A stretch of DNA of 10,586 nt from Tissierellia bacterium (GCA_012798935.1 JAAZMG010000200.1:1-10586); one strand, 5' to 3'; shown: positions 1 to 7,368, counted from the stretch's first letter. Program-made: numbers and translations. The notes: generated by a model from the letters alone, not told the origin.

Positions 1-996
1 ATCTTCCATTTCATGTTTTTTATCTCTAAGCATCAAATTTATAACTGAATTTCTTACATCCTTTCCTTCATATAAAACTCCATATATCTCCTTTGTAATA
101 GGCATTATTACACTATTTCCCTTAGCTAGTTCATATGTAGATTTAGTAGTTTTAACCCCCTCTACAACCATTCCTATAGATTCTATAGCCTCATCTAAAG
201 TTTGCCCTTGTCCAATCAATATGCCAGCTCTTCTATTCCTACTATGCATACTAGTACAGGTAACAATCAAATCACCTATTCCTGCTAATCCGGCAAAGGT
301 AGCACTGTTTGCCCCCATCTTTTCTCCAAGTCTTGCCATTTCGATTATTCCCCTTGTCATTAAAGCTGCCTTAGTATTATCTCCATATTCTAATCCATCT
401 GAAATTCCAGCCCCTAACGCAATAACATTTTTTAAAGAACCTCCTAGCTCTACCCCTACTACATCAGGATTAGTATATACTCTAAAATAAGGAGACATAA
501 ATATGTCCTGAACATATTGTGCAACTCCTTTGTCTATTGAAGCCGAAACTACTGTTGTAGGCATATTTCTAGCAACTTCTTCTGCATGGGATGGGCCTGA
601 TAATACTGCATAAAAATTTTCTGGTAATATTTCATCTACTATCTGTGAAATTCTAAGCAATGTATCGTTTTCAATGCCCTTTGCTACATTTACTATTACC
701 TGTTCTTTCTTTATATAATTTCTACAACTATTCAAAGTTTCCCTAACCCCATGGGATGGAATTGATAGTACTAGTAAATCCTTATTATGGACAACTTCAG
801 AAATATCATTTGTTATAACTATCCCATTAGGAATAATTACATTAGGTAAATATCTTTTATTCTCTCTTAGCTTTACCATGTCTTCTAATTGTTCCTTATT
901 CCTTACCCAGATACTAACTTCATGTTTTTTGTTTGAAAGAAGAATAGCCAGTGCAGTACCCCAGCTTCCTCCCCCTATTACGCCTATTTTGGCCAT
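1..996 (-). CDS. gpsA: NAD(P)H-dependent glycerol-3-phosphate dehydrogenase (3' end cut by window edge)
   Basis: GpsA reduces dihydroxyacetone phosphate to sn-glycerol-3-phosphate in the cytoplasm, supplying the backbone for phospholipid synthesis. I translated 332 codons without a stop. The family is usually about 330-345 residues, so only the last few codons are probably missing. Visible features are an N-terminal Rossmann nucleotide-binding loop (G8-G-G10-S-W-G13), the family motif SGPSHAEEV at about 133-141, the block GVELGGSLKN carrying the expected catalytic lysine at K189, and the downstream GLAGIGDLI segment. The ATG at 996 is preceded by GAGGTGA (1004-1010) with 7 nt spacing, which fixes the start. 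It is the last visible gene of the block headed by the DUF512 gene, 17 nt after plsY, whose product uses its glycerol-3-phosphate. No key residue appears to be missing. Confidence 0.95.
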   Translation of the reverse strand, partial: MAKIGVIGGGSWGTALAILLSNKKHEVSIWVRNKEQLEDMVKLRENKRYLPNVIIPNGIVITNDISEVVHNKDLLVLSIPSHGVRETLNSCRNYIKKEQVIVNVAKGIENDTLLRISQIVDEILPENFYAVLSGPSHAEEVARNMPTTVVSASIDKGVAQYVQDIFMSPYFRVYTNPDVVGVELGGSLKNVIALGAGISDGLEYGDNTKAALMTRGIIEMARLGEKMGANSATFAGLAGIGDLIVTCTSMHSRNRRAGILIGQGQTLDEAIESIGMVVEGVKTTKSTYELAKGNSVIMPITKEIYGVLYEGKDVRNSVINLMLRDKKHEMED

Positions 997-1013
997 CCTA
1001 AGGTCACCTCTAT

Positions 1014-1613
1014 CTATTTTATCCTTTCTCCTAATTTAAACTCTTTTCCATCAATCAATCTTTTAATATTGCTCCTATGTTTAAAAACAGCTAAAACTCC
1101 TAAAATCAAAGTTACAATAAAGTAGTTCCTATTAAAAGGTTTATTCATTATAGTTCCAATTATAGGTACTAAACAAGCGCAAATAATAGAGCCTAAAGAA
1201 ACATACCTAGTTTTAATTATAACTAATAAACCTATGGCAATGCAAACAATTGCAGTTGGAAAGTGTAAATATAGTAGCACACCTAGAGAAGTAGCAATAC
1301 CCTTTCCACCCTTAAATTTAAGGAACACTGGCCAATTATGCCCTAAAACAACAAACACAGCTGCTATTAGTTTTCCCTTATCCCCCATTATTCGTCCACC
1401 AATATAGACAGCTAAAATGCCTTTTAAAACATCAAATATAAAGGCTAGTATTCCAACCTTTTTCCCAAAAACTCTTAAAGCATTTGTAGCTCCTGCATTT
1501 CCACTTCCATAGGTTCTAATATCTGTCTTTTTTAATATTTTACCTAATATATAAGCTGATGAAAAATTTCCTATTAAATAGGACAATGCACCAATAATAA
1601 TTGGATCGCTCAA
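1014..1613 (-). CDS. plsY: Acyl-phosphate:glycerol-3-phosphate acyltransferase PlsY
   Basis: PlsY is an integral membrane enzyme that transfers the acyl group from acyl-phosphate to glycerol-3-phosphate, giving lysophosphatidic acid, the first step of bacterial phospholipid synthesis. All three family motifs are visible, numbered from the TTG start: GSGNAGATN at 36-44, the glycine-rich KGGKGIAT at 101-108, and KHRSNIKRL followed by DGKEFK at 178-193. Several hydrophobic helices lie between them. I chose the TTG at 1613, which sits 1 nt after the der stop and 5 nt after a GGTGA ribosome binding site and gives 199 residues, a normal PlsY length. A GTG at 1622 is an alternative. The frame stays open to an ATG at 1667, but that adds 18 charged residues overlapping der and not expected ahead of the first helix. 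The tight junction suggests translational coupling with der. Confidence 0.94.
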   Translation of the reverse strand: MSDPIIIGALSYLIGNFSSAYILGKILKKTDIRTYGSGNAGATNALRVFGKKVGILAFIFDVLKGILAVYIGGRIMGDKGKLIAAVFVVLGHNWPVFLKFKGGKGIATSLGVLLYLHFPTAIVCIAIGLLVIIKTRYVSLGSIICACLVPIIGTIMNKPFNRNYFIVTLILGVLAVFKHRSNIKRLIDGKEFKLGERIK

Positions 1614-1614
1614 C

Positions 1615-2931
1615 CTAATCACCCTTTTCCTTAAATTCAAATCGAATAGGCACGCCTTCAAATCCAAAATATTGTCTAATTTGATTTTCTAAATACCTTT
1701 GATATGAAAAATGCATAAGTTTTCTTTTGTTTATAAATATTAAAAACTTTGGAGGTTTAATGGCAACTTGTGTACCATAGTAAATCTTTAACCTAACCCC
1801 TTTATCTGATGGAGGTTGATTTAATATAACTGCCTCATTTATTATATCATTTAATACACCTGTGCTAATCCTTAAATTGTAATTATTGTTAACTACCTTT
1901 AAAAGTTCAAATAATTTATTAACCCTTCTTCCGGTTTTAGCAGAAATAAATACAATAGGTGCATAAATAATAAATCCTAATTTAGTCCTAATATCTTTTT
2001 CAAACTTGTAAGAGGTATTAGTATCCTTTTCTACAATATCCCATTTATTAACCGCTATAATTATCCCCTTTCCATTCTCGTGAGCATATCCAGCAATCTT
2101 TGTATCCTGCTCCGTAACCCCTTCAGTAGCATCAATTACTAATATACATAAATCTGCCCTATCTACAGCTGTTAATGTACGAACTACACTATACCTCTCT
2201 ACATTTTCATATATGCTCCTTTTTCTTCTTAATCCTGCAGTATCAATAAATACATATTTATCGTTTTCATAGGTAAAATAAGTATCTATAGCATCTCTTG
2301 TAGTACCTGGAATATTTGTTACTATAACCCTTTCTTCTCCTAATATATTATTTATTAAAGATGATTTTCCAACATTTGGCTTACCTATAACTGCCACCCT
2401 AATAATATCCTCATCATAGTCCGTATCCTTGTCTTCAGGAAAATGCTTTATTACTTCATCTAGTAAATCTCCTATACCTAATCCTTGCTCTGCCGATATT
2501 TCTATAGGACTACCTAATCCTAATTCATAGAATTCAAAAACCTCATCAGTAGTTTTTCCTGTATCTATTTTATTACATACTAATAATACTTCTTTCCCAG
2601 ACTTTCTAAGCATATCAGAAATTTCCCTATCTGTTGTATTAAGTCCATCTAAGCCATCAACGACAAACAATATAACATCAGCAGTATCAATAGCCACTTC
2701 CGCTTGCCTCTTGATGTTTAAAGGAATTATTTCTTCGCTGGCAGGTTCTAAGCCTCCTGTATCTATTAAAGTAAAATATTTATTAAGCCATTCAGCTTCT
2801 GCATATATTCTATCTCTAGTTACCCCAGGAGTATCCTCTGTAATAGCAATTCTTCTTCCAGCTATTTTATTAAATAATGTTGACTTCCCTACATTAGGTC
2901 TTCCTACTATACAAACAACTGGTCTATCCAT
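1615..2931 (-). CDS. der: Ribosome biogenesis GTPase Der (EngA)
   Basis: Der is a tandem-domain GTPase needed for late maturation of the 50S ribosomal subunit. The 438-residue product has the expected length and architecture. The first G domain carries the P-loop GRPNVGKS at 10-17, DTGG at 57-60 and NKID at 120-123. The second carries GKPNVGKS at 183-190, DTAG at 230-233 and NKWD at 295-298. A C-terminal KH-like domain follows from about 350. All nucleotide-binding motifs look intact. The ATG at 2931 has a GAGGTGA ribosome binding site (2939-2945) that overlaps the stop codon of the DUF512 gene. The gap is 11 nt, so the two are probably co-transcribed. The plsY start follows the der stop after 1 nt. 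Confidence 0.97.
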   Translation of the reverse strand: MDRPVVCIVGRPNVGKSTLFNKIAGRRIAITEDTPGVTRDRIYAEAEWLNKYFTLIDTGGLEPASEEIIPLNIKRQAEVAIDTADVILFVVDGLDGLNTTDREISDMLRKSGKEVLLVCNKIDTGKTTDEVFEFYELGLGSPIEISAEQGLGIGDLLDEVIKHFPEDKDTDYDEDIIRVAVIGKPNVGKSSLINNILGEERVIVTNIPGTTRDAIDTYFTYENDKYVFIDTAGLRRKRSIYENVERYSVVRTLTAVDRADLCILVIDATEGVTEQDTKIAGYAHENGKGIIIAVNKWDIVEKDTNTSYKFEKDIRTKLGFIIYAPIVFISAKTGRRVNKLFELLKVVNNNYNLRISTGVLNDIINEAVILNQPPSDKGVRLKIYYGTQVAIKPPKFLIFINKRKLMHFSYQRYLENQIRQYFGFEGVPIRFEFKEKGD

Positions 2932-2942
2932 TTTTAATCACC

Positions 2943-4274
2943 TCAAACTTTCTTAAATAAATCAATAAATTTTTTCCCTGAAACTTCTACAGGAATCAGC
3001 TTAACTTTTAATCTATTTTCTATATCCTTTATAGTTAAATCATCTAAAAATACATTGCTATCCTTTCTCAACATGGACTTTGGTATTATTATACCATCTA
3101 TATTCTTATAATTTTCTAACTGTTTTATAATATCTTGTCCTGTAACTAACCCAGATACGGTAATAGATGTACCAAAGAAATGATTTTCTATAGCTACTAC
3201 TTTTAAATCTAAATAACTAAATTTATTCATTATCTTATCTCTTATTCTGTTCATAAAACCTTCTGCCAATGTACCCGTAGCTAAAATATAATTTTTATTC
3301 AATTCTATTTTTCTATTTATATTATCTAATTCTCTATCAATCTCATATTCAAAGGATTTCATTAAGCCTACTCCATTTTCTATCTGGGGAAACCCTTCAT
3401 AGGCTTTATAACTAGGTAAAGGTCTATTAGTCATAGCATAAAACTCATCAGAAGCAAAAACAAATCTAGTTCCAATTTTATTCATAAATTTATCCTGTTC
3501 TCTTTCAATAAGGTATATTAACTCTTCCGAGCTTTCTTTATTGTAGGGTTCAATCTTGTAAAGGCCTTCTCTATATTTAGTTATGCCTACTGGAACTACA
3601 GCTACAGATTTAACACTTGGATATAGGGTGGACAAATCCTCTAATGTTCTTTTTAGCTCTATTCCATCATTAACTTTAGGTACTACAACTATTTGACAGT
3701 TCATTTCAATCTCTGCTTCTTTAAACCTTTGAAGTATAGGGAATATCTTTCCTGCATTTTTATTATTTAACATTCTAATTCTTAATTCTGGATTAGTAGT
3801 ATGAACCGAGATATTTATTGGACTTAGTCTATATTTTATAATCCTATCAATTTCCTCATCTTTCATATTAGTCAATGTAATAAAGTTTCCCTGTAAAAAA
3901 GATAGCCTTGAATCATCATCTTTAAAATATAAAGTCTTTCTCATATTGGGAGGTAATTGATCTATAAAACAAAAAATACATTTATTTTTACAGGATTTAG
4001 CTTTGTCTATTAGAGGATTAGTAAATTCTATACCTAAATCTTCATCAAATTCTTTTTCAATTTCTAATTCCCATATCTCCCCACTTTCTTTCTCAATTTC
4101 AACTTCCACATATTCATCAGATATGAAAAATTTATAATCTATAATATCCTTAATCTTATTTCCATTTATAGATACTAAAATATCTCCTGGTTGAATTTCC
4201 AATTCTTCAGCTATACTTCCTTTTATAACTCTTTCTATTATATTCCTGTCATCACTAATCTTTTTTAATTCCAT
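2943..4274 (-). CDS. PDZ / radical SAM / DUF512 domain protein of unknown function
   Basis: This is a member of the DUF512 family (the TIGR03279-type putative FeS oxidoreductases), whose biochemical role is not established to my knowledge. A PDZ-like segment at about 10-60 (ELEIQPGDILVSINGNKI) is followed by C95-x3-C99-x2-C102, the canonical spacing of the radical-SAM [4Fe-4S] motif. The C-terminal half carries DUF512 signatures: the FPQIENGVGL segment, the GTLAEGF stretch, NHFFGTSITVSGLVTG, and SMLRKDSNVFLDD near the end. Iron-sulfur binding and SAM chemistry are inferred from these motifs. I prefer the ATG at 4274 (443 residues) because GGAAGGA lies 6 nt upstream. The ATG at 4289, five codons earlier, has no ribosome binding site. 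It heads the block with der, plsY and gpsA, so a role near ribosome assembly or membrane synthesis is possible but unproven. Confidence 0.88.
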   Translation of the reverse strand: MELKKISDDRNIIERVIKGSIAEELEIQPGDILVSINGNKIKDIIDYKFFISDEYVEVEIEKESGEIWELEIEKEFDEDLGIEFTNPLIDKAKSCKNKCIFCFIDQLPPNMRKTLYFKDDDSRLSFLQGNFITLTNMKDEEIDRIIKYRLSPINISVHTTNPELRIRMLNNKNAGKIFPILQRFKEAEIEMNCQIVVVPKVNDGIELKRTLEDLSTLYPSVKSVAVVPVGITKYREGLYKIEPYNKESSEELIYLIEREQDKFMNKIGTRFVFASDEFYAMTNRPLPSYKAYEGFPQIENGVGLMKSFEYEIDRELDNINRKIELNKNYILATGTLAEGFMNRIRDKIMNKFSYLDLKVVAIENHFFGTSITVSGLVTGQDIIKQLENYKNIDGIIIPKSMLRKDSNVFLDDLTIKDIENRLKVKLIPVEVSGKKFIDLFKKV

Positions 4275-4316
4275 ATTATTTCCTTCCATCTATTAGTTTT
4301 AACTACTATCTCCCTT

Positions 4317-4344
4317 ATTATAGCAAAGTGCGCAAGTAATTCAT
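4317..4344 (-). promoter_or_regulatory. Promoter of the DUF512-der-plsY-gpsA block
   Basis: On the minus strand an exact TATAAT (4317-4322) is preceded by TGC, giving an extended -10 element. A weak -35 (ATGAAT, 4339-4344) lies 16 bp upstream. Transcription would start near 4310, leaving a leader of about 35 nt before the ATG at 4274. It lies just downstream of the glyA terminator, as expected for an independent transcription unit. Confidence 0.6.
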
Positions 4345-4376
4345 ATAGTAAAATCCTTTTATAGATATTGTTCTAT

Positions 4377-4420
4377 ATAAAGATATAAGCCTACAGTTAA
4401 CTGTAGGCTTATATCTTTAT
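4377..4420 (-). terminator. Rho-independent terminator of glyA (44-bp perfect palindrome)
   Basis: The segment is a perfect palindrome centred between 4398 and 4399. It has a GC-containing core (GCCTACAG/CTGTAGGC) around TTAA and A+T-rich outer arms. It begins 2 nt after the glyA stop codon. The 3' arm on the glyA strand ends in T-rich sequence (CTTTATATA), consistent with a terminator although the U-run is interrupted. Being symmetric it could also act on the plus strand, but no plus-strand gene runs into it. Confidence 0.8.
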
Positions 4421-4422
4421 TA

Positions 4423-5655
4423 TTATTCATACAGTGGAAATTGTTTACATAAATCTAAAACCTTTTGTTTCACTTCTCCTCTGTCATTTTTTTCATCTAA
4501 AGCTAAATCAATTATTTTTGCTATTTCCTTCATTTCCCCTTCTTTCATACCTCTTGTTGTAACTGCTGGAGTTCCTATTCTTATACCACTTGTAACAAAT
4601 GGGCTTTCAGGGTCAAATGGAATAGTATTCTTATTTGTAGTAATATTAATTTCCTCTAATAATGCTTCAGCTTTTTTACCAGTCAATCCTTTATTTCTTA
4701 CATCTAACAATATTAAATGATTATCTGTACCACCAGATACTAGCCTGAATCCTTTTTCAACTAAACTATTAGCCAATGCATTTGCATTTTTAATAACTTG
4801 TTCTTGATAATCTTTAAAATCATCTTGTAAAGCTTCCCCAAAACTTACTGCCTTTGCAGCAATAATGTGCATTAATGGACCACCTTGAATTCCTGGAAAT
4901 ATAGCTTTATCAATAGCCTTTGCATATTTTTCCCTGCAAAGAATAGCTCCACCTCTAGGTCCTCTTAAAGTTTTATGAGTAGTAGTTGTAACAAAATCAG
5001 CATAAGGAACTGGATTTGGATGAAGACCTACTGCAACCAACCCAGCTATATGGGCCATATCTACCATCAAATAAGCTCCTACTTCATCAGCTATCTCTCT
5101 AAATTTTGCAAAATCAATTATTCTTGGATAAGCACTAGCTCCTGCTACAATCAATTTTGGCTTTTCATCTATAGCTATTTTTCTTACTTCTTCGTAGTCT
5201 ATCCTTTCTGTTTCCTTATCAACTCCATAAGCTACAAAATTAAAGTATGTTCCAGATATATTAACTGGGCTACCATGAGTTAAGTGTCCACCTTGGGATA
5301 AATTCATTCCTAATACTTTATCTCCTGGTTTTAAAATTGAAAAATATACTCCTAAATTAGCATTAGAGCCTGAATGAGGTTGTACATTGGCATGTTCAGC
5401 ACCAAATAATTTTTTTAATCTATCTCTAGCTAAATCTTCTACCATATCTACATATTCACAGCCACCATAATATCTACGCCTTGGATACCCTTCAGCATAT
5501 TTATTTGTCAATTGGCTACCCATAGCTTCCATTACCTGTGGAGTAACAAAGTTTTCTGAAGCAATTAGTTCCAAATGTTCTCGTTGTCTATTTGTTTCTA
5601 ACTCAATTATATTCATTATTTCAGAATCATACTTTTTTAAATTACTAAAATCCAT
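4423..5655 (-). CDS. glyA: Serine hydroxymethyltransferase
   Basis: GlyA is a cytoplasmic PLP enzyme that interconverts serine and glycine, charging tetrahydrofolate with a one-carbon unit. Many members also cleave threonine-type beta-hydroxy amino acids. The 410-residue product has the normal length. Visible landmarks are the N-terminal ELIASENF segment at 29-36, NKYAEGYPRRRYYGG at 51-65, HSGSNAN at 94-100, MVDMAHIAGL at 197-206, and TTTTHKTLRGPRGG, which carries the PLP-binding lysine at K228. The ATG at 5655 is preceded by AAAGGGG at an 11-nt distance, slightly long but acceptable. It appears monocistronic, with its own promoter upstream and a strong palindromic terminator directly after the stop. 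A two-gene ThrE-type exporter is divergent to it. Confidence 0.97.
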   Translation of the reverse strand: MDFSNLKKYDSEIMNIIELETNRQREHLELIASENFVTPQVMEAMGSQLTNKYAEGYPRRRYYGGCEYVDMVEDLARDRLKKLFGAEHANVQPHSGSNANLGVYFSILKPGDKVLGMNLSQGGHLTHGSPVNISGTYFNFVAYGVDKETERIDYEEVRKIAIDEKPKLIVAGASAYPRIIDFAKFREIADEVGAYLMVDMAHIAGLVAVGLHPNPVPYADFVTTTTHKTLRGPRGGAILCREKYAKAIDKAIFPGIQGGPLMHIIAAKAVSFGEALQDDFKDYQEQVIKNANALANSLVEKGFRLVSGGTDNHLILLDVRNKGLTGKKAEALLEEINITTNKNTIPFDPESPFVTSGIRIGTPAVTTRGMKEGEMKEIAKIIDLALDEKNDRGEVKQKVLDLCKQFPLYE

Positions 5656-5718
5656 AATATTTGAATCCCCTTTCTTGATTATAATATAATACCATAGTAT
5701 AATTTAATCCACTAGTTA

Positions 5719-5747
5719 ATAATACCAGCAATATAATATAATATCAA
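5719..5747 (-). promoter_or_regulatory. Promoter of glyA
   Basis: On the minus strand TTGATA (5742-5747, 5 of 6 to consensus) and TATTAT (5719-5724, 5 of 6) are separated by exactly 17 bp. TGG directly precedes the -10, giving an extended -10. Predicted start of transcription is near 5712, with a leader of about 57 nt. I saw no riboswitch-like fold in so short a leader. Confidence 0.65.
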
Positions 5748-5750
5748 TAA

Positions 5751-5779
5751 TTATCATGTAAAATAGTTTTTCGTATAGA
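5751..5779 (+). promoter_or_regulatory. Possible promoter of the ThrE-type exporter genes
   Basis: TTATCA (5751-5756) and TATAGA (5774-5779) are spaced by 17 bp, each matching consensus at 4 of 6 positions. This is a weaker candidate than the divergent glyA promoter, whose -35 box ends 3 bp away. A second -10-like hexamer, TATAGT at 5787-5792, lacks a good -35. Confidence 0.3.
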
Positions 5780-5839
5780 TTAATTATATAGTCTTTTTTT
5801 ATTATTTACAATACTATTGGTAGATATGAGGTGAAAATC

Positions 5840-6625
5840 ATGGATTTAAATGATAATAACAGAAAAGAAGCAAAACAGCTCCTATTATTAGCTACCTTAG
5901 CAGGTAAGATCATGTTGAAAAACGGAGCGGAAACCTATAGAGTAGAAGATACCATTGAAAGAATTTGCAAATCAAGAAAAAACATTAAATATGCTGATGC
6001 CTTCGTTACTCCAACAGGAATCTTTATTTCACTGGAATATAAGGGTGAAATGATGACCTATTTAGTTCGAGTTAAATCTATTAAAATTGATTTAAATAAA
6101 ATAAATTTAGTTAACGATTTTTCTAGAGAATTCGTTGGCTCTAATATGTCTATAGGTAAAGGCCTAGAAAAACTAAAAAAAATAAATAAAATAAAAAATT
6201 ATAATATATTGACTAAAACTTTATTTGGTAGCTTAGCCTGCGCCTTTTTTTCCCTCCTATTTGGTGGAACTTTTTTTGATTTTATAGCAAGTTATTTAGT
6301 AAGTTTTGTAGTGTTAACTACAGTAAACCAGATTAGTAAATATAAAATGACCTTTTTTATTAACAATTTTATCGGAGCAACTTTAGCCTCCGTTCTGTCT
6401 TTATTAGCTGTAAAGATTGGCATTGGCAAAAATATGGATATAATAATAATAGGATCTATTATGTCCTTAGTACCAGGTGTTGCCATAGCTAATGCCATGA
6501 GAGATACAATATCAGGAGACTTTCTATCTGGTCTTTCCAGAGGTATGGAAGCTGTTTTTTCCGCTTTAGCAATTGCTTTTGGGGTAGGACTAGTACTAAA
6601 TGTTTATTTTAAGGGGTTGATATAA
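5840..6625 (+). CDS. Threonine/serine exporter family protein, large subunit (ThrE N-terminal half, YjjP-like)
   Basis: This belongs to the ThrE/DUF1212 membrane family, in which either one fused protein or two subunits form an exporter. Known members export threonine and serine (Corynebacterium ThrE) or are reported to export succinate (E. coli YjjPB), so the substrate here is uncertain. Residues 1-120 form a soluble region with the family motifs GAETYRVEDT at 29-38 and PTGIFIS at 58-64. About five hydrophobic segments follow between 126 and 257. The signature PGVAIANAMRDTISGD is at 212-227. I chose the ATG at 5840, giving 261 residues, because GAGGTGA (5828-5834) lies 5 nt upstream. The frame also contains a GTG at 5831, but that lies inside the ribosome binding site. 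Its stop overlaps the next start by one base, so the two subunits are translationally coupled. Confidence 0.88.
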   Translation: MDLNDNNRKEAKQLLLLATLAGKIMLKNGAETYRVEDTIERICKSRKNIKYADAFVTPTGIFISLEYKGEMMTYLVRVKSIKIDLNKINLVNDFSREFVGSNMSIGKGLEKLKKINKIKNYNILTKTLFGSLACAFFSLLFGGTFFDFIASYLVSFVVLTTVNQISKYKMTFFINNFIGATLASVLSLLAVKIGIGKNMDIIIIGSIMSLVPGVAIANAMRDTISGDFLSGLSRGMEAVFSALAIAFGVGLVLNVYFKGLI

Positions 6626-7062
6626 TGTCCATTATAAAACAACTTATATTTTCTTTATTGTCAACAATTGGATTTGCAGTGTTATTTAGTATTCCAAAGG
6701 ATTCTATTTTTAAATCCGGAGTTGTAGGTGCTATAGGATGGATTGGTTTTTATATTTCTTCTATATATCTTAAAAGTAATATAGCAGGTACATTTTTCGC
6801 CGCTATAACCGTAGGAGTATTGGGAGAGTTATTGGCAAGATATTATAAAAAACCAGCAACCGTTTATATCGTACCTGGAATAGTTCCATTAGTACCCGGT
6901 GCTGGCATGTATTATACTATGTTAGCCTTAGTTGAAAATGATTTTTTCCTTGCTGCAAATAAAGGTACTGAAACTTTCTTTATAGCAGCTGCTATTTCCA
7001 TAGGAGTAATAATTTCTACTTCTTTGTCAAAATCTATTAAGAGGGTAAAATACAAAAATTAA
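6625..7062 (+). CDS. Threonine/serine exporter family protein, small subunit (ThrE C-terminal half, YjjB-like)
   Basis: This 145-residue membrane protein corresponds to the C-terminal half of single-chain ThrE and to E. coli YjjB. It is mostly hydrophobic, with about four membrane segments (roughly 5-22, 30-48, 52-70 and 115-133). The family motif PGIVPLVPGAGMYYTMLAL lies at 84-102 and echoes the SLVPGVA motif of its partner. The ATG overlaps the upstream stop as TAATG, and AAGGGG (6611-6616) is 8 nt upstream. The partner is the preceding gene; together they should form one exporter. Its last codons overlap the end of the convergent csoR-type gene, so there is no room for a conventional terminator between them. 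Substrate is unknown, although the divergent glyA makes serine or glycine reasonable guesses. Confidence 0.88.
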   Translation: MSIIKQLIFSLLSTIGFAVLFSIPKDSIFKSGVVGAIGWIGFYISSIYLKSNIAGTFFAAITVGVLGELLARYYKKPATVYIVPGIVPLVPGAGMYYTMLALVENDFFLAANKGTETFFIAAAISIGVIISTSLSKSIKRVKYKN

Positions 7063-7083
7063 TTCTGCTTGGCGTATTTTACC
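7044..7083. repeat. 10-bp perfect inverted repeat across the convergent gene ends
   Basis: GGTAAAATAC (7044-7053) and GTATTTTACC (7074-7083) are exact reverse complements separated by 20 nt, and the overlapping stop codons (TTAA, 7059-7062) lie in the loop. Because each arm is read in frame by the gene on its own strand, both proteins end with Val-Lys-Tyr followed by a few residues and Asn-stop. Neither side has a U-run, so a terminator role is doubtful. It may be chance, or a hairpin protecting the mRNA 3' ends. Confidence 0.5.
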
Positions 7084-7337
7084 ATAGTATCAACCAAATT
7101 ATCTAAAACTTCATCTCCTGCAGCTCCATCTAAATAATTCTTCAAACAGCCTTTCATGTGGTTTTCTAATATTAACCCACCTACAGAATTCATTGCAGCT
7201 CTAACAGCTGCAATTTGAATTAATATATCTCCACAGTATTTCTCCTCTTCTACCATTTTTTGAATTCCCTTAACCTGTCCCTCTATTCTTCTTAATCTTT
7301 TTATTATTGCCTCATTATCCTCAGTCTTTAAAGTCAA
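7059..7337 (-). CDS. CsoR/RcnR-family metal-sensing transcriptional repressor
   Basis: This 92-residue protein matches the small all-helical CsoR/RcnR (DUF156) repressors, which bind DNA as oligomers and release it on metal or sulfur-species binding. The N-terminal signature RLRRIEGQVKGIQKMVEE is clear. The ligand triad is C35, H60 and C64, corresponding to the Cys-His-Cys of copper-sensing CsoR. A tyrosine precedes the first cysteine. RcnR-type sensors use more histidines, and persulfide-sensing CstR lacks the histidine, so Cu(I) is the best guess. The start is a TTG with GGAGG (7346-7350) 8 nt upstream; no in-frame ATG fits. It follows the RseC-like gene by 31 nt. No copper transporter or chaperone is in the window, so its target is elsewhere or is not copper export. 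Its stop codon overlaps that of the convergent exporter gene. Confidence 0.9.
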   Translation of the reverse strand: MTLKTEDNEAIIKRLRRIEGQVKGIQKMVEEEKYCGDILIQIAAVRAAMNSVGGLILENHMKGCLKNYLDGAAGDEVLDNLVDTMVKYAKQN

Positions 7338-7368
7338 CTCTTATTCCTCCTTTACCTATTACTTTTAT

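Noticed and set aside
221..490. Open frame of 89 codons on the plus strand over gpsA
   Set aside because: It lies antisense to the well-supported gpsA frame and has the proline/serine/isoleucine-rich look of a reversed coding strand. Similar antisense frames in der, aspS and the exporter gene were rejected for the same reason.
4975..5283. Open frame of 102 codons on the plus strand inside glyA
   Set aside because: It is antisense to a strongly conserved enzyme, shows low-complexity Ser/Tyr/Ile composition with no recognisable family, and has no convincing ribosome binding site.
5656..5718. A glycine riboswitch or other structured leader ahead of glyA
   Set aside because: With the mapped promoter the leader is only about 57 nt and very A+T-rich. 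I could not find the tandem aptamer core of a glycine riboswitch.
6175..6182. A8 run in the exporter large-subunit gene as a programmed frameshift site
   Set aside because: The frame continues through it into conserved membrane motifs without interruption, and runs of this length are common at this A+T content.
7044..7083. Bidirectional rho-independent terminator between the exporter and csoR-type genes
   Set aside because: The 10-bp inverted repeat has a 20-nt loop and no T-run on either side, so I list it as a repeat instead of a terminator.
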